From Alteromonas marina (GTDB lineage Bacteria; Pseudomonadota; Gammaproteobacteria; Enterobacterales; Alteromonadaceae): a DNA stretch of 64,000 bases. The notes beneath the pieces were generated by a model. The model saw only the letters and a list, made by a program, of their open reading frames with translations, made no database searches and had not been told where the DNA came from. The position numbers and the translations under genes were made by a program. Each line of letters starts with the position of its first letter. Position 1 is the stretch's first letter. Location: contig NZ_JWLW01000003.1 in NCBI RefSeq assembly GCF_000808575.1, forward strand, positions 62,001 through 126,000. The letters are read 5' to 3'. Positions 44,278 through 53,341 of the stretch are shown one piece after another.

Positions 44278-44898
44278 TTACACTATCAAAAATAACGTGG
44301 CTGCTGTGGCCGCGCCCATTGTAAGGTTAAACTGCCGTCTTCGAGTTGGCGAACTCAACCACACGCGTATTTTTGCGCCTACCGCTGCCCAAAGCGAGAT
44401 GCTTGGAAAACCAATCACGGTAAAAGCGGTAACAATCGCAATACCAGATTGAATGTAGTGCTCGCCAGGCAGTGAAAACGTGCCTACGCTGGCTAACGCC
44501 ATCATCCATGCTTTAGGGTTAATTAACTGAAATAATGCCCCTTCCCACCACTTGAGCGGCCCTTGGCGTTTGGTCGACTTAATTTTGTTTTCTACTAGGC
44601 CTACTGGCTCATCTACGGGGCCAGTGGCAATTTTGAACGCTAACCATAACAGATATCCCACGCCAAGCACTTTTAGCACACTGTACAGTACGGGAAATAT
44701 GTTGAACAGCGCACCAACGCCAAGCAGTGTGCCTATCATTAAACCTGCAACACCAATTACAATACCCAGCATGTGCGGCAGCGAACGTTTATAACCGTAT
44801 TGTGCTCCAGAAGCCAATAGCATCATATTATTCGGGCCAGGCGTTACCGTACTGATGAACGCGAATGTCGCAAGCGCGATGAGTAAAGATGTTTCCAT
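44278..44898 (-). CDS. LysE/RhtB-family amino-acid exporter
   Basis: A 206-residue, six-helix exporter. FAFISTVTPGPNNMMLLASGAQYGYKRSLPHMLGI is the hallmark of the family, and WWEGALFQLINPKAWMMAL is its second conserved region. I chose the ATG at 44898 (AAGGA upstream, family-standard start) over the frame start at 44982. It is divergent from a MocR regulator that probably controls it in response to an amino acid. Confidence 0.92.
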   Translation of the reverse strand: METSLLIALATFAFISTVTPGPNNMMLLASGAQYGYKRSLPHMLGIVIGVAGLMIGTLLGVGALFNIFPVLYSVLKVLGVGYLLWLAFKIATGPVDEPVGLVENKIKSTKRQGPLKWWEGALFQLINPKAWMMALASVGTFSLPGEHYIQSGIAIVTAFTVIGFPSISLWAAVGAKIRVWLSSPTRRRQFNLTMGAATAATLFLIV

Positions 44899-45032
44899 GA
44901 CAGTCCTTATGTGTTGAGGTGAGCAATGCGTTTCTTTAAAAGAAAGGGGCCGGTTAACCAAACGCTTGTTTTTCACCAACACAATACAATCATATTTTTG
45001 TATGCATCATACCCAAACACACTTAAAAACAG

Positions 45033-45130
45033 CCATACAGTTTAGTCATTGTAACGTCTGTATGGTAGTAATTTCACCAATCTGTATGGTTAAAAGCTCC
45101 TGTCAATTAAGATATAGTCATCTGTATGAA
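45033..45130. promoter_or_regulatory. Repeated CTGTATGG sites, candidate MocR operator
   Basis: TCTGTATGGT occurs at 45057-45066 and 45081-45090, TCTGTATGAA at 45121-45130, and the inverted CCATACAG at 45033-45040. They cluster in the 259 bases between the divergent LysE exporter and MocR genes. MocR regulators are known to bind repeated direct and inverted half-sites. Confidence 0.65.
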
Positions 45131-45157
45131 AATGACTTCATAAGAATAAATATTGCG

Positions 45158-46585
45158 ATGACGCTTTACGAAACATTAGCCAATGAACTTAAAGCCCAAA
45201 TCGAGCGTGGTGTTTTTGAGGTGGGGAACAAGTTACCTTCGGTTAGGCAGCTGTCAACAGAACATGGAGTGAGTATCGCCACCGTACAAGAAGCATATCG
45301 AGTATTGGAAGCTCAGCAGCTGGTAGAGGCAAAACCTAAATCAGGTTATTTTGTCGCCCGTAGTGTATTAATAGATAATCCCCCTAGCATGACGAAGCCA
45401 CCGCAACGCCCTATGGATGTGTCTCAATGGGAAGACGTGTTAGACACTTTGCTGAATACCTTCAATAAAGATCATGACGCTAAAACCCTGTGCCAGTTTC
45501 AGCATGCCATGCCCAACATGACTGCCAAAACCCTTAAACCGCTTATAAAACGCCTGCATGAACTCACCAAACATCGAGCGTTGGACGGCATGATATACGG
45601 TGACGTAAAAGGTGATGAAACTCTGCGAAAACAGCTAAGCCGATTGGCCGCAGCATCTGGCTGTGTGTTGCAAAGCGACGAATTCATTGTGACTTCTGGC
45701 TGCCAGGAAGCCTTATCTGTGTGCCTTCGCGCGGTGGCGAGCGCCGGCGATGTGATAGCGGTAGAATCCCCAGGGTTCTACGGTGCTATGCAAGCTATAA
45801 AAGGCGCTGAATTAAAAGCGTTAGAGATCCCCACCGACTCTGAAAAAGGACTGAGTTTAGAGGCATTAAAGCTAGCCCTTGATCAATGGCCGATCAAGGC
45901 CATTTTAGTCGCCCCAACGGTAAATAACCCTCAAGGATTTGTTATGCCTGAGGCGAAAAAGAAAGCGTTATATGAATTGGCCAGAGAGTACGACGTAGCC
46001 ATTATAGAGGACGACATTTACGGCGATATTGCCTACGCCTACCCTCGTCCAAAAACCATTAAATCGTTCGATAAAGATGGGCGCGTTTTACTGTGCTCCT
46101 CGTTTTCAAAAACGCTAGCGCCTGGTTTTCGCGTGGGTTGGATAGCGCCGGGAAGCTATAAAAATAAAGTGCTCCACGTTAAATATGTCAGTAGCTCCAT
46201 GTGTCCTACTCTACCCCAATTAGCTATAGCCAGTTTCATTGAGCAAGGCGGTTATGACAAACATATTCGGGCTATGCGTCACCATTACCTAAGTGCACGA
46301 GACGCACTACGTTCAGACATTAAGCGTTACTCTCCCGCCGACACCCGTATTAGCTACCCTCAAGGGGGCTATGTGCTTTGGGTAGAGCTAAACAGCCGTT
46401 ATGACTCCGTGACGCTGGCTGACGAAGCCAAGCAAAAAGGAATTTATGTCGCGCCAGGGCAGCTATTTTCGGCAACAGGTAAGTATCGACATTGCCTGCG
46501 TTTTAATTTCATTGATAGTACGCAGGCTGCGCGCACCGAAGCTATTCAGCGTCTTGGTGAGATGCTTGTTGCACAAGACGCCTAA
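45158..46585 (+). CDS. MocR-family transcriptional regulator (GntR HTH plus aminotransferase domain)
   Basis: A 475-residue regulator. The GntR-type winged helix (residues 1-75: LYETLANELKAQIERGVFEVGNKLPSVRQLSTEHGVS) is followed by an aspartate-aminotransferase-fold domain with TSGCQEALSVCLRAV, APTVNNPQGFVMP, IIEDDIYGD and the PLP lysine motif SSFSKTLAPGFRVGW. It is expected to sense an amine or amino acid through PLP. The ATG at 45158 is the usual start; the longer frame from 44966 would read through the operator region. It lies divergent to the LysE exporter. Confidence 0.92.
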   Translation: MTLYETLANELKAQIERGVFEVGNKLPSVRQLSTEHGVSIATVQEAYRVLEAQQLVEAKPKSGYFVARSVLIDNPPSMTKPPQRPMDVSQWEDVLDTLLNTFNKDHDAKTLCQFQHAMPNMTAKTLKPLIKRLHELTKHRALDGMIYGDVKGDETLRKQLSRLAAASGCVLQSDEFIVTSGCQEALSVCLRAVASAGDVIAVESPGFYGAMQAIKGAELKALEIPTDSEKGLSLEALKLALDQWPIKAILVAPTVNNPQGFVMPEAKKKALYELAREYDVAIIEDDIYGDIAYAYPRPKTIKSFDKDGRVLLCSSFSKTLAPGFRVGWIAPGSYKNKVLHVKYVSSSMCPTLPQLAIASFIEQGGYDKHIRAMRHHYLSARDALRSDIKRYSPADTRISYPQGGYVLWVELNSRYDSVTLADEAKQKGIYVAPGQLFSATGKYRHCLRFNFIDSTQAARTEAIQRLGEMLVAQDA

Positions 46586-46680
46586 TTATTTATACAAAAG
46601 GCGTAAACCCAAGGGCAGTTGATCCACATCAACGCAGGCTAGCCGTAAGTCCACCAAAATAAAACCATCCAAACTAACCT

Positions 46681-47100
46681 GTGAAACTTTGTATGCTTAC
46701 GTTAGTGAATAATACAGATGCGAATGATGACATTGTGCCTGAAGCACACGGACTATACCGTCTGCATTTAAAGCCTAACACGCAAATGGCGATAGAGAAC
46801 AAGCCCGTTTTCGGTGCGAACATTACCCTGCATAGCAGTGTTTTAAAGCATGATAATTTTGTGGCGACACCAGATAATATATTAGGTTGGCTGGATCACT
46901 GCGGTTTGTCACACTTTGCAGTGAAAGCCGAGACCGACAATTCAGAAAGTGAAGACACGTCTGTACTTTTGCCTTCACAGTTTTTAAATGCCGAAGGCGG
47001 AATTTTGCGTGTAACTGCCCCCACCCGTATTTATCTAATCAGCAAAACCCCTATTGATATTAACAAACGCGGCCTGTGCCTTTTTACGCCAGTGAAATAA
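46681..47100 (+). CDS. Hypothetical protein
   Basis: A 139-residue soluble, beta-rich-looking protein (GLYRLHLKPNTQMAIENKPVFGANITLHSSVL, GGILRVTAPTRIYLISKTPIDINKRG). I do not recognise the family. The start is GTG at 46681 or ATG at 46693; neither has a strong ribosome site. It is followed by the palindromic element at 47109-47151, which may terminate it. Confidence 0.6.
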   Translation: MKLCMLTLVNNTDANDDIVPEAHGLYRLHLKPNTQMAIENKPVFGANITLHSSVLKHDNFVATPDNILGWLDHCGLSHFAVKAETDNSESEDTSVLLPSQFLNAEGGILRVTAPTRIYLISKTPIDINKRGLCLFTPVK

Positions 47101-47108
47101 CCACACAG

Positions 47109-47151
47109 AAATGTACTCTGACCCCCAAATTTTTGGGGTCAGAGTACATTT
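47109..47151. repeat. REP-like palindrome (17-bp arms), probable bidirectional terminator
   Basis: AAATGTACTCTGACCCC (47109-47125) and its exact complement (47135-47151) enclose a 9-base loop, between the convergent ends of the hypothetical gene and recD. The GGGGTCAGAGTAC core resembles palindromes I associate with RAYT-type (IS200-like) transposases in marine gammaproteobacteria. A 15-base piece recurs inside recB at 52657-52671. Confidence 0.75.
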
Positions 47152-47155
47152 ATTT

Positions 47156-49357
47156 CTATTCAGTCTCTGGGGTGGCGTTTGATGTGCTCTCTAGTTGCAA
47201 GCTTATTGCCTCAGAAAGCCCGGAATAACGCTTATCCACCCGTTGAACCATGTGAGTAAATGTTGCGTTGTCAGAAATAATTAAGCAGCCGTCTTTAGCT
47301 CGGGTTAACCCTGTGTATACTAAGCCTCGATGAAATAAATTGGCGGCTTTTTCGCTATCAGGCTTAGGTAGAATAAGTACAACATGGTTAAACTCAGAGC
47401 CCTGAGATTTATGTATGGTCATGGCGTACACAGTTTCAAACTGCGGTACTCTTGATAGCGATATGCTGCGCAACGCTTGCTTTTGCTCTAGCCTATTGTC
47501 AGCACTGTCTCCCGCAATTGCCGAAGCTTTCTGACTTGAACCGTTTTGACCTGAAGCTTGGCTGTCCTGGTAAAACCACGCATATAGCTTTCCTTTGCTG
47601 TCAGGCCAGATTACACCAACCTCACCGTTTGATAGTCGCTGTGGGTGATGATTCTTTACAATCATAATGGGCTGACCTTGATAGAAATGCCCTTCCCGCT
47701 TTCTGATTTTGTGCTTGATAGCATCGAACACCAAATTATTCAGGCCTTCTACGCCCATTGCGCCTTTGCGGACCGGGGTTAGCCACCTAACCACATTCAG
47801 GCGATTAAGCGCTTCTTCGGCACTCCCAGCATCAAAAATAGGTAAGAAGCTTTCTTTGGCCAACTGGTGTAAATCACGGCCGCTAACCTGGTACTCTGGC
47901 CATAGGTAAACGCCAGATTGTAGGCGTGATGCAGTGTTTGAACCAAGACCCGCACTTTCGTTATTGTCGCTAGCCTTTTCGGTAATAGCGGCAAGTGCGC
48001 CTCTTGCATCACCTCGCTGTATGGCCGTTGCAACTTTTGCCACCTGCCCCTTGAAGCGCTGAGGTGCTTGAAGAGTTGCTACATAACTTTTGGCCTGCTC
48101 ATCAACTGGTAACAAAGGCAAATGCGGGCATAGCGTAGCAATGTGCTGACGCATTGACGATGGCACGCCACCTAAAGAAAATCTTTCATCAAGACTATTT
48201 GAACTAGGTGAGGAATGTGCGCTGTTTGTGCCATCAGGCATATTTTTGTTTTCGTCAAAACTTGCTGCCTCGGTACTAACTAGCTGCTCTAACACGTTGC
48301 CAAGTTCAACTGCTGGAAGCTGGTCGGCATCACCGATAATATAAAGTCGCGCATGGTCTGGCAATGCTCGTACTATGCGCGTCATTAGCGCTAAGTCAAC
48401 CATACTTGCTTCATCGACAATGAGTACATCTGCTGCCAATTGATTGTGCTGATTGAACTTAGTCGATACACCGTGCTCGCGCAATCCTAGTAATCTATGT
48501 AGCGTCACAGCATCGGTAGGCACGTTGTTAAGCACTGCGTCGTCCAACTTGCCGCGAAGCCCGTCTATGCTGTTCATGATAGATTCGGTCATACGCTGTT
48601 GCGCTTTACCTGTAGGGGCCGCCAGCACAATTTTTAAGTTTTCATCGCAAGCCTGTAATGCCAATAATAAACGCAATACGGTATAGGTTTTACCTGTTCC
48701 TGGCCCACCGTTTATAACGCAAAAGCGTTGCATCAGGCTTTTCGCCACCGCTATTTGCTGCCAGTCTTGCTGATCGGTTGTTTCGGTAGGAAAGATAGCG
48801 GGCCAAAGTTGCTTTACTTTTTCGCTAGCTTCATCACTTAAGGGCGTAAGCGCAGCTCGTTTTACAACATTGCGCGCTACTTCTTGTTCAAATTCATAAT
48901 AGCGACGGCTGTACAGCTTGCCGTTGCTATAGACAAACAGTTGAGCCACCTGCTCGTTACTCAGCGCGCTTTTTACAATTCTAAGTAACGGCGTTAGTTG
49001 TGGCACGTCAACACCTGCTTTGGGCGCTTCTTCCTGCTCGGTTTGTTCAACCAGCGTCAGTGAAGCAGCGGCCGCCCCGTTACTGCTATGCTCATTCGTT
49101 TCAACCGCCAAGGCTGCCTCTTGTTCTGCGACTACCTCTTTAAAAAGCGTCGTACCCGCTATGTCTTTAAGATAGATACAGCTGTGGCCATTGCGCTGCA
49201 TATACGACAAGTATGCTAAGATCCCAGCCCAAATAAACTGTTCTTCTTGCTCCAGTTCATCAATAAAGCCAAATTCTTTTGCGACAAATTTGTCGATCGC
49301 CTCGATGCCAAACAAGTTATCAAAAAATGACGGTACAGAGTGTTGATTGCTTTTCAT
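47156..49357 (-). CDS. recD: RecD, exonuclease V alpha subunit
   Basis: A 733-residue 5'-3' helicase subunit of RecBCD. Walker A GGPGTGKTYTVLRLL is preceded by a RecD-type N-terminal domain. DEASMVDLALM (Walker B), GDADQLPAVELG and the C-terminal TIHKSQGSEFNHVVLI with YTGLTRAK are helicase motifs of SF1B. It is longer than the E. coli protein (about 608), with insertions that are Ser/Asn/Gln-rich (NMPDGTNSAHSSPSSN and SGQNGSSQKASAIAGD). It lies 33 bases after recB, third in recC-recB-recD order. Confidence 0.94.
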   Translation of the reverse strand: MKSNQHSVPSFFDNLFGIEAIDKFVAKEFGFIDELEQEEQFIWAGILAYLSYMQRNGHSCIYLKDIAGTTLFKEVVAEQEAALAVETNEHSSNGAAAASLTLVEQTEQEEAPKAGVDVPQLTPLLRIVKSALSNEQVAQLFVYSNGKLYSRRYYEFEQEVARNVVKRAALTPLSDEASEKVKQLWPAIFPTETTDQQDWQQIAVAKSLMQRFCVINGGPGTGKTYTVLRLLLALQACDENLKIVLAAPTGKAQQRMTESIMNSIDGLRGKLDDAVLNNVPTDAVTLHRLLGLREHGVSTKFNQHNQLAADVLIVDEASMVDLALMTRIVRALPDHARLYIIGDADQLPAVELGNVLEQLVSTEAASFDENKNMPDGTNSAHSSPSSNSLDERFSLGGVPSSMRQHIATLCPHLPLLPVDEQAKSYVATLQAPQRFKGQVAKVATAIQRGDARGALAAITEKASDNNESAGLGSNTASRLQSGVYLWPEYQVSGRDLHQLAKESFLPIFDAGSAEEALNRLNVVRWLTPVRKGAMGVEGLNNLVFDAIKHKIRKREGHFYQGQPIMIVKNHHPQRLSNGEVGVIWPDSKGKLYAWFYQDSQASGQNGSSQKASAIAGDSADNRLEQKQALRSISLSRVPQFETVYAMTIHKSQGSEFNHVVLILPKPDSEKAANLFHRGLVYTGLTRAKDGCLIISDNATFTHMVQRVDKRYSGLSEAISLQLESTSNATPETE

Positions 49358-49390
49358 TATTTTCCTTTGCTTTAGCCTCTATGATGTTGA

Positions 49391-52300
49391 CTACTCGTCA
49401 TCGAAACTAAACTGCTGCTGACCCAAAGACGTTTGTTCCAAAGGCTGGCGAGAGCTGTCTGCATTCGAAGAACCATCGCCTTGCTGGGCATCGTCTCTGC
49501 TCGCAAATATCCCGTCTAATCGGTTGAGTACAGACGATGGAATATCAGTGTAAAACACCCCTTCTCCGCGCTCGTTTTCTGGGTGCATGCCGCGTAAATA
49601 CAGGTAATACACCCCACCGAAATGCACATCTGGGTCGTAGTTGGGCAGCGTATTCTTTAAATAGCGATGTAGCGCCAGGCAGTAAATTAAGTACTGAAGG
49701 TCGTAAAGGTGATGCTGGTTATTATGAAACAGTGCTGTTGGCGTGTAGCTATCTAGGGTATCGCCAAGCCAAGTCGATTTGTAGTCTGCCACATAAAACT
49801 GACCGTCATGTTCAAAAATCAAGTCAATAAACCCGTGCATCATTCCCTGTAATTTAGCTGTGATTAATTGAGGCGCAGTTTCCACCTCGCCACCAATAAT
49901 GTCAGCCACGTTTTGCCTATGGGTAGCGAGTACTTCACGAAGCTGAGCCCATTGCGTGTCGTTCATTGGAAAATAGAATTCTGCTTCGCGCAGGGTTTGC
50001 GCTAAGGGCAAATCACTCATACTCAGCTGCATATTCGGATAAAGCGGTGTTTGCAGTGTTTCCTCTAGCCACTCATACAGTAGCGGCGTACGCTTTTCAT
50101 CTAACCCAAACCGGTTAACCAGTTCTTTGCCCGTTTCTTCCCATTCAGGCGCACTAAAGTCACTGTGCTCTAGAATATCGTGAAGTAAATTACCTGCACT
50201 CGCGCCTTTCTCAAGAGTAAAACGCAAGTCATGTTTACTTACCGTACTTTCAATACCTTCGGAGAGATTGATGTCTGCATCAATTGAACCCACCTCACCC
50301 ATAAGGGGGTCGCTTGCATACACTTCTTCATCTCGAATGGTTTGAAGTACGGACACACTAGGAAGGGTTTGACCCAAGGGCTCTGTTGTTGCGCCGGACT
50401 CTGCTGCTTTGCCTGTTTCAACGCTTTGGTTAGCACCAACCGTGGTTAAACGGCTCATGGCTGAGAATGAATACAGTCGCCATTCTTCGCTTGCCGTGCC
50501 GGTAAATTGCAACGCGGTAAGCTGAGGAAGCTCATCTTCTTGTTCAAAGCCGGTATACACTTCCTCAAACTCATCGCCATCGATATGGCTGGCATGGGAC
50601 GCATCTTCTTCAGCAACACGGTTTAACACACTTGACCAATCGTTGTTGCTGCCATCGCCACTTACACCAAGTGCTCGTGCTAATGCGCTTCTTTCGTTGT
50701 TAGTTAGCGGTACAACACCCATGTAACAACGATGGGCAGCTCGTGTTACCGCCACATAGGCCAGTCGCATGTCTTCCGCTTCGCTCTCGCTTTGAACGCG
50801 AGCTATGGCCTGTGGCGTCTGCCCCAGTTGCATTTGTAAATCTTGTTTTTCTTCGTCGTAATAGGTAAATATCTGCGACGTAGTATTGCCGTTTTTAGCG
50901 GCGTCTTTATAGCCGGTGGCAAAAGGAACAAACACGATGGGGTACTCTAGCCCTTTCGAGCCGTGTTGAGTAATAAGTCGAATAAGTTGGCTGTCACTTT
51001 CAAGACGCAAAGTAAGCTCTTCATCGCTTTCAGGCTTATGAATTTGCTTATTCAACCAGTCGAGTAGCTGCTCTGGGCGCTGGTGAGTAGTGCTGGCTTT
51101 TTCCAGCACTTCGGCCAAATGCTGATAGTTAGTAAGGGCGCGTTCCACGCTGTCAGCATGAGGTTGATAGCTATCTTGCATTAAATACAGCAGCACACTC
51201 ATGCACCCTTTTTGCAGCCACATATCTCGCAGCGACAATACCTTGTCGATAGCCGCATCCCACTGCGCGTCATCTTCATGGTACAGCAGTTCAATGAGTG
51301 TTTGGGCACTATACCCCCAAAGCGGTGACGCCAAGCTCGACGCCACTTTACTGGTGTCGTTGGCATGCCAAATACCGTTAAGTAACCGCAGTACATCTTT
51401 GGCTTCGGCACTGGCAAATAAGTTACTGCGATCGCTTAAATAAACGCACGCCAAGCCTTTTTGCTGCAGTACACTTTTGATAGCACCAGCTTCAGCCCTG
51501 TCTTTCACTAAGATAGCGATATCCTGAGGCTTCACCGGCGCGGTGCCACCATTGGCGATTTGAAAGTGCGCTTCGTTCAATAAGCGGTAAATCTCTTGCG
51601 CAATCCACTGAGCCATTTTGCGACGCATAATGTGGGCGTTTTCTTTGTCTTCCAAACACATGCTAACGTAGTTCATTGCGCTGCGTTTCGTTACAGCACT
51701 TTTCATTACACCGCTCTTCATTAAACTATTTTGTTCGGCAGGGTCAATAAGTGGCGTTTTTGCCGCGGCCGCTTTAGGCGTAAATTCGACTGGGTTGTAT
51801 TTGATATCAAAACCAAACACATCGGCAGGTCTATTTGATGCCACAGGCGCACCATAAAATAACCGATTATAGGCCTTAACCATTCCCTCTACTGAGCGCC
51901 AGTTGGTATTCATCACCCAGCGGTAATCAGCCTGCCTACCCGCCTTTAAATAGGTAAAGATATCGCCACCGCGAAAACGATAAATCGCCTGCTTGGGGTC
52001 ACCTATCATTAATAACGCACTTTCGTTAGCATTCTCAAGATTAGGATAAACTGCGTCTAAAATAGCGTACTGCTTTGCATCGGTATCTTGGAATTCGTCG
52101 ATAAGCGCTACGGGGAATTTTTTGCGAAGTTCAGGCACAAGAGTATTATTTGGCTTCACCACTTCGTCGGCAAGCATGCGAATAAGATCGTCAAAGTCGA
52201 TAACGCCAAGCTGCTTTTTCTGCTTTTCAACGCGGGATTTGATGAACGCAATGGCTTCAACCACCAGCTTGAATACAGGCACCTTACCAAGCGCTTTGTC

Positions 52301-53341
52301 TTTCTCACCAAATGCTTTTTTAAGCGCCCCTGCAAAATCTTTTATAGGCGTTAAGATCTCTTTTACGCCAGATGAATTTCGCGCATATCGGTTACCTTTA
52401 ACAAAGGCTTCCGCTTCGGGCGGCGGAAGATAATAACTTTGTTCATCTACGCAAGAACGCAACCAAGCTTTAAGTGCAGCCAACTCCTGCGGCCGCTCTT
52501 TTTTATGGGCCGGTGTTTTGATGAGCTGTTCTACCAATAGCCCTTCATTGTCTTCTACGCTTTGAAGTAGAGACTTCACGTAGGCTAAAGACGTGTGCGG
52601 CACTTCATCTAGCTGCTTTTTACACGCCGCCTCAATATCTTCTTCACTAAGCAATATTGGGGTCAGAGTACTTTTAATGCTGGCGTTAAACTCTCGCAGC
52701 AGTTTTTCTGGTGTATGCCAGCCTGACTCTGCCAGTAGCCTAAACTCGTCCTCACTTTTGCTAATTTTTCGAATGAAGTCTTCGGCAGCTTCAAGGTACA
52801 AGTCGCTGGTGTCATTACCCAAGTTAAGCGACATGGCAAAGCCACTGTTAAACGCTAGCTGGGTAATAACATGCTGACAGAAGCCGTGAATAGTGAACAC
52901 CGAGGCTTCATCAAGTTCTAGCTGCGCCGCTTTTAAAAGGGCCAGACTCTCTTCAATATCACAGTTGTTAAATAAATACTGATAAACCGGGTCACAGCTA
53001 CTGTCTATTTCATTGCCGTTATCTTTGGCTTGCTGCCAAATAAGTAGAGCTTCTCTTAGTGTTGCCGCAATACGCCCCTTTATTTCTTCGGTCGCGGCTT
53101 TGGTGAAAGTCATCACCAATATTTCTTTGACGGTGAGCTTGTTTTCAAGCAATAGACGCAGATACAAGCGCGTAATATTAAAGGTTTTACCTGTGCCGGC
53201 GCTGGCCTCAATAAGATGGCGCCCTTTTAACGGCATAGCGACTACATCGAGTAGTTGCGCTTCAGTGCCACTGTGGTCGTCGGTTTGCAGCTTAGCTTGC
53301 TCGTCTAGAGGGTTGTCAGAGGATGTAGGGTTGTAACTCAT
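49391..53341 (-). CDS. recB: RecB, exonuclease V beta subunit
   Basis: A 1316-residue 3'-5' helicase-nuclease. Walker A EASAGTGKTFNI near residue 43, FTKAATEEIKGRI, IDEFQDTDAKQY, GDPKQAIYRFRGGD and VTRAAHR are UvrD-family motifs. The C-terminal nuclease has FIDLIFEHDGQFYVADYKSTWLG with the catalytic Asp-Tyr-Lys. The ATG at 53341 overlaps the recC stop (ATGA) and has GGAGGAG upstream; the longer frame to 53416 lies within recC. A 15-base match to the REP palindrome is read in frame as part of KSTLTPI. It repairs double-strand breaks with RecC and RecD. Confidence 0.95.
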   Translation of the reverse strand: MSYNPTSSDNPLDEQAKLQTDDHSGTEAQLLDVVAMPLKGRHLIEASAGTGKTFNITRLYLRLLLENKLTVKEILVMTFTKAATEEIKGRIAATLREALLIWQQAKDNGNEIDSSCDPVYQYLFNNCDIEESLALLKAAQLELDEASVFTIHGFCQHVITQLAFNSGFAMSLNLGNDTSDLYLEAAEDFIRKISKSEDEFRLLAESGWHTPEKLLREFNASIKSTLTPILLSEEDIEAACKKQLDEVPHTSLAYVKSLLQSVEDNEGLLVEQLIKTPAHKKERPQELAALKAWLRSCVDEQSYYLPPPEAEAFVKGNRYARNSSGVKEILTPIKDFAGALKKAFGEKDKALGKVPVFKLVVEAIAFIKSRVEKQKKQLGVIDFDDLIRMLADEVVKPNNTLVPELRKKFPVALIDEFQDTDAKQYAILDAVYPNLENANESALLMIGDPKQAIYRFRGGDIFTYLKAGRQADYRWVMNTNWRSVEGMVKAYNRLFYGAPVASNRPADVFGFDIKYNPVEFTPKAAAAKTPLIDPAEQNSLMKSGVMKSAVTKRSAMNYVSMCLEDKENAHIMRRKMAQWIAQEIYRLLNEAHFQIANGGTAPVKPQDIAILVKDRAEAGAIKSVLQQKGLACVYLSDRSNLFASAEAKDVLRLLNGIWHANDTSKVASSLASPLWGYSAQTLIELLYHEDDAQWDAAIDKVLSLRDMWLQKGCMSVLLYLMQDSYQPHADSVERALTNYQHLAEVLEKASTTHQRPEQLLDWLNKQIHKPESDEELTLRLESDSQLIRLITQHGSKGLEYPIVFVPFATGYKDAAKNGNTTSQIFTYYDEEKQDLQMQLGQTPQAIARVQSESEAEDMRLAYVAVTRAAHRCYMGVVPLTNNERSALARALGVSGDGSNNDWSSVLNRVAEEDASHASHIDGDEFEEVYTGFEQEDELPQLTALQFTGTASEEWRLYSFSAMSRLTTVGANQSVETGKAAESGATTEPLGQTLPSVSVLQTIRDEEVYASDPLMGEVGSIDADINLSEGIESTVSKHDLRFTLEKGASAGNLLHDILEHSDFSAPEWEETGKELVNRFGLDEKRTPLLYEWLEETLQTPLYPNMQLSMSDLPLAQTLREAEFYFPMNDTQWAQLREVLATHRQNVADIIGGEVETAPQLITAKLQGMMHGFIDLIFEHDGQFYVADYKSTWLGDTLDSYTPTALFHNNQHHLYDLQYLIYCLALHRYLKNTLPNYDPDVHFGGVYYLYLRGMHPENERGEGVFYTDIPSSVLNRLDGIFASRDDAQQGDGSSNADSSRQPLEQTSLGQQQFSFDDE
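52657..52671. repeat. REP half-site inside recB
   Basis: TTGGGGTCAGAGTAC is identical to 47133-47147, the right arm of the palindrome beside recD. In recB it encodes the stretch Ser-Thr-Leu-Thr-Pro-Ile in a poorly conserved part between the helicase motifs. Confidence 0.6.

Noticed and set aside
52088-52433. Plus-strand frames opposite recB
   Set aside because: They are antisense shadows of conserved RecB motifs.
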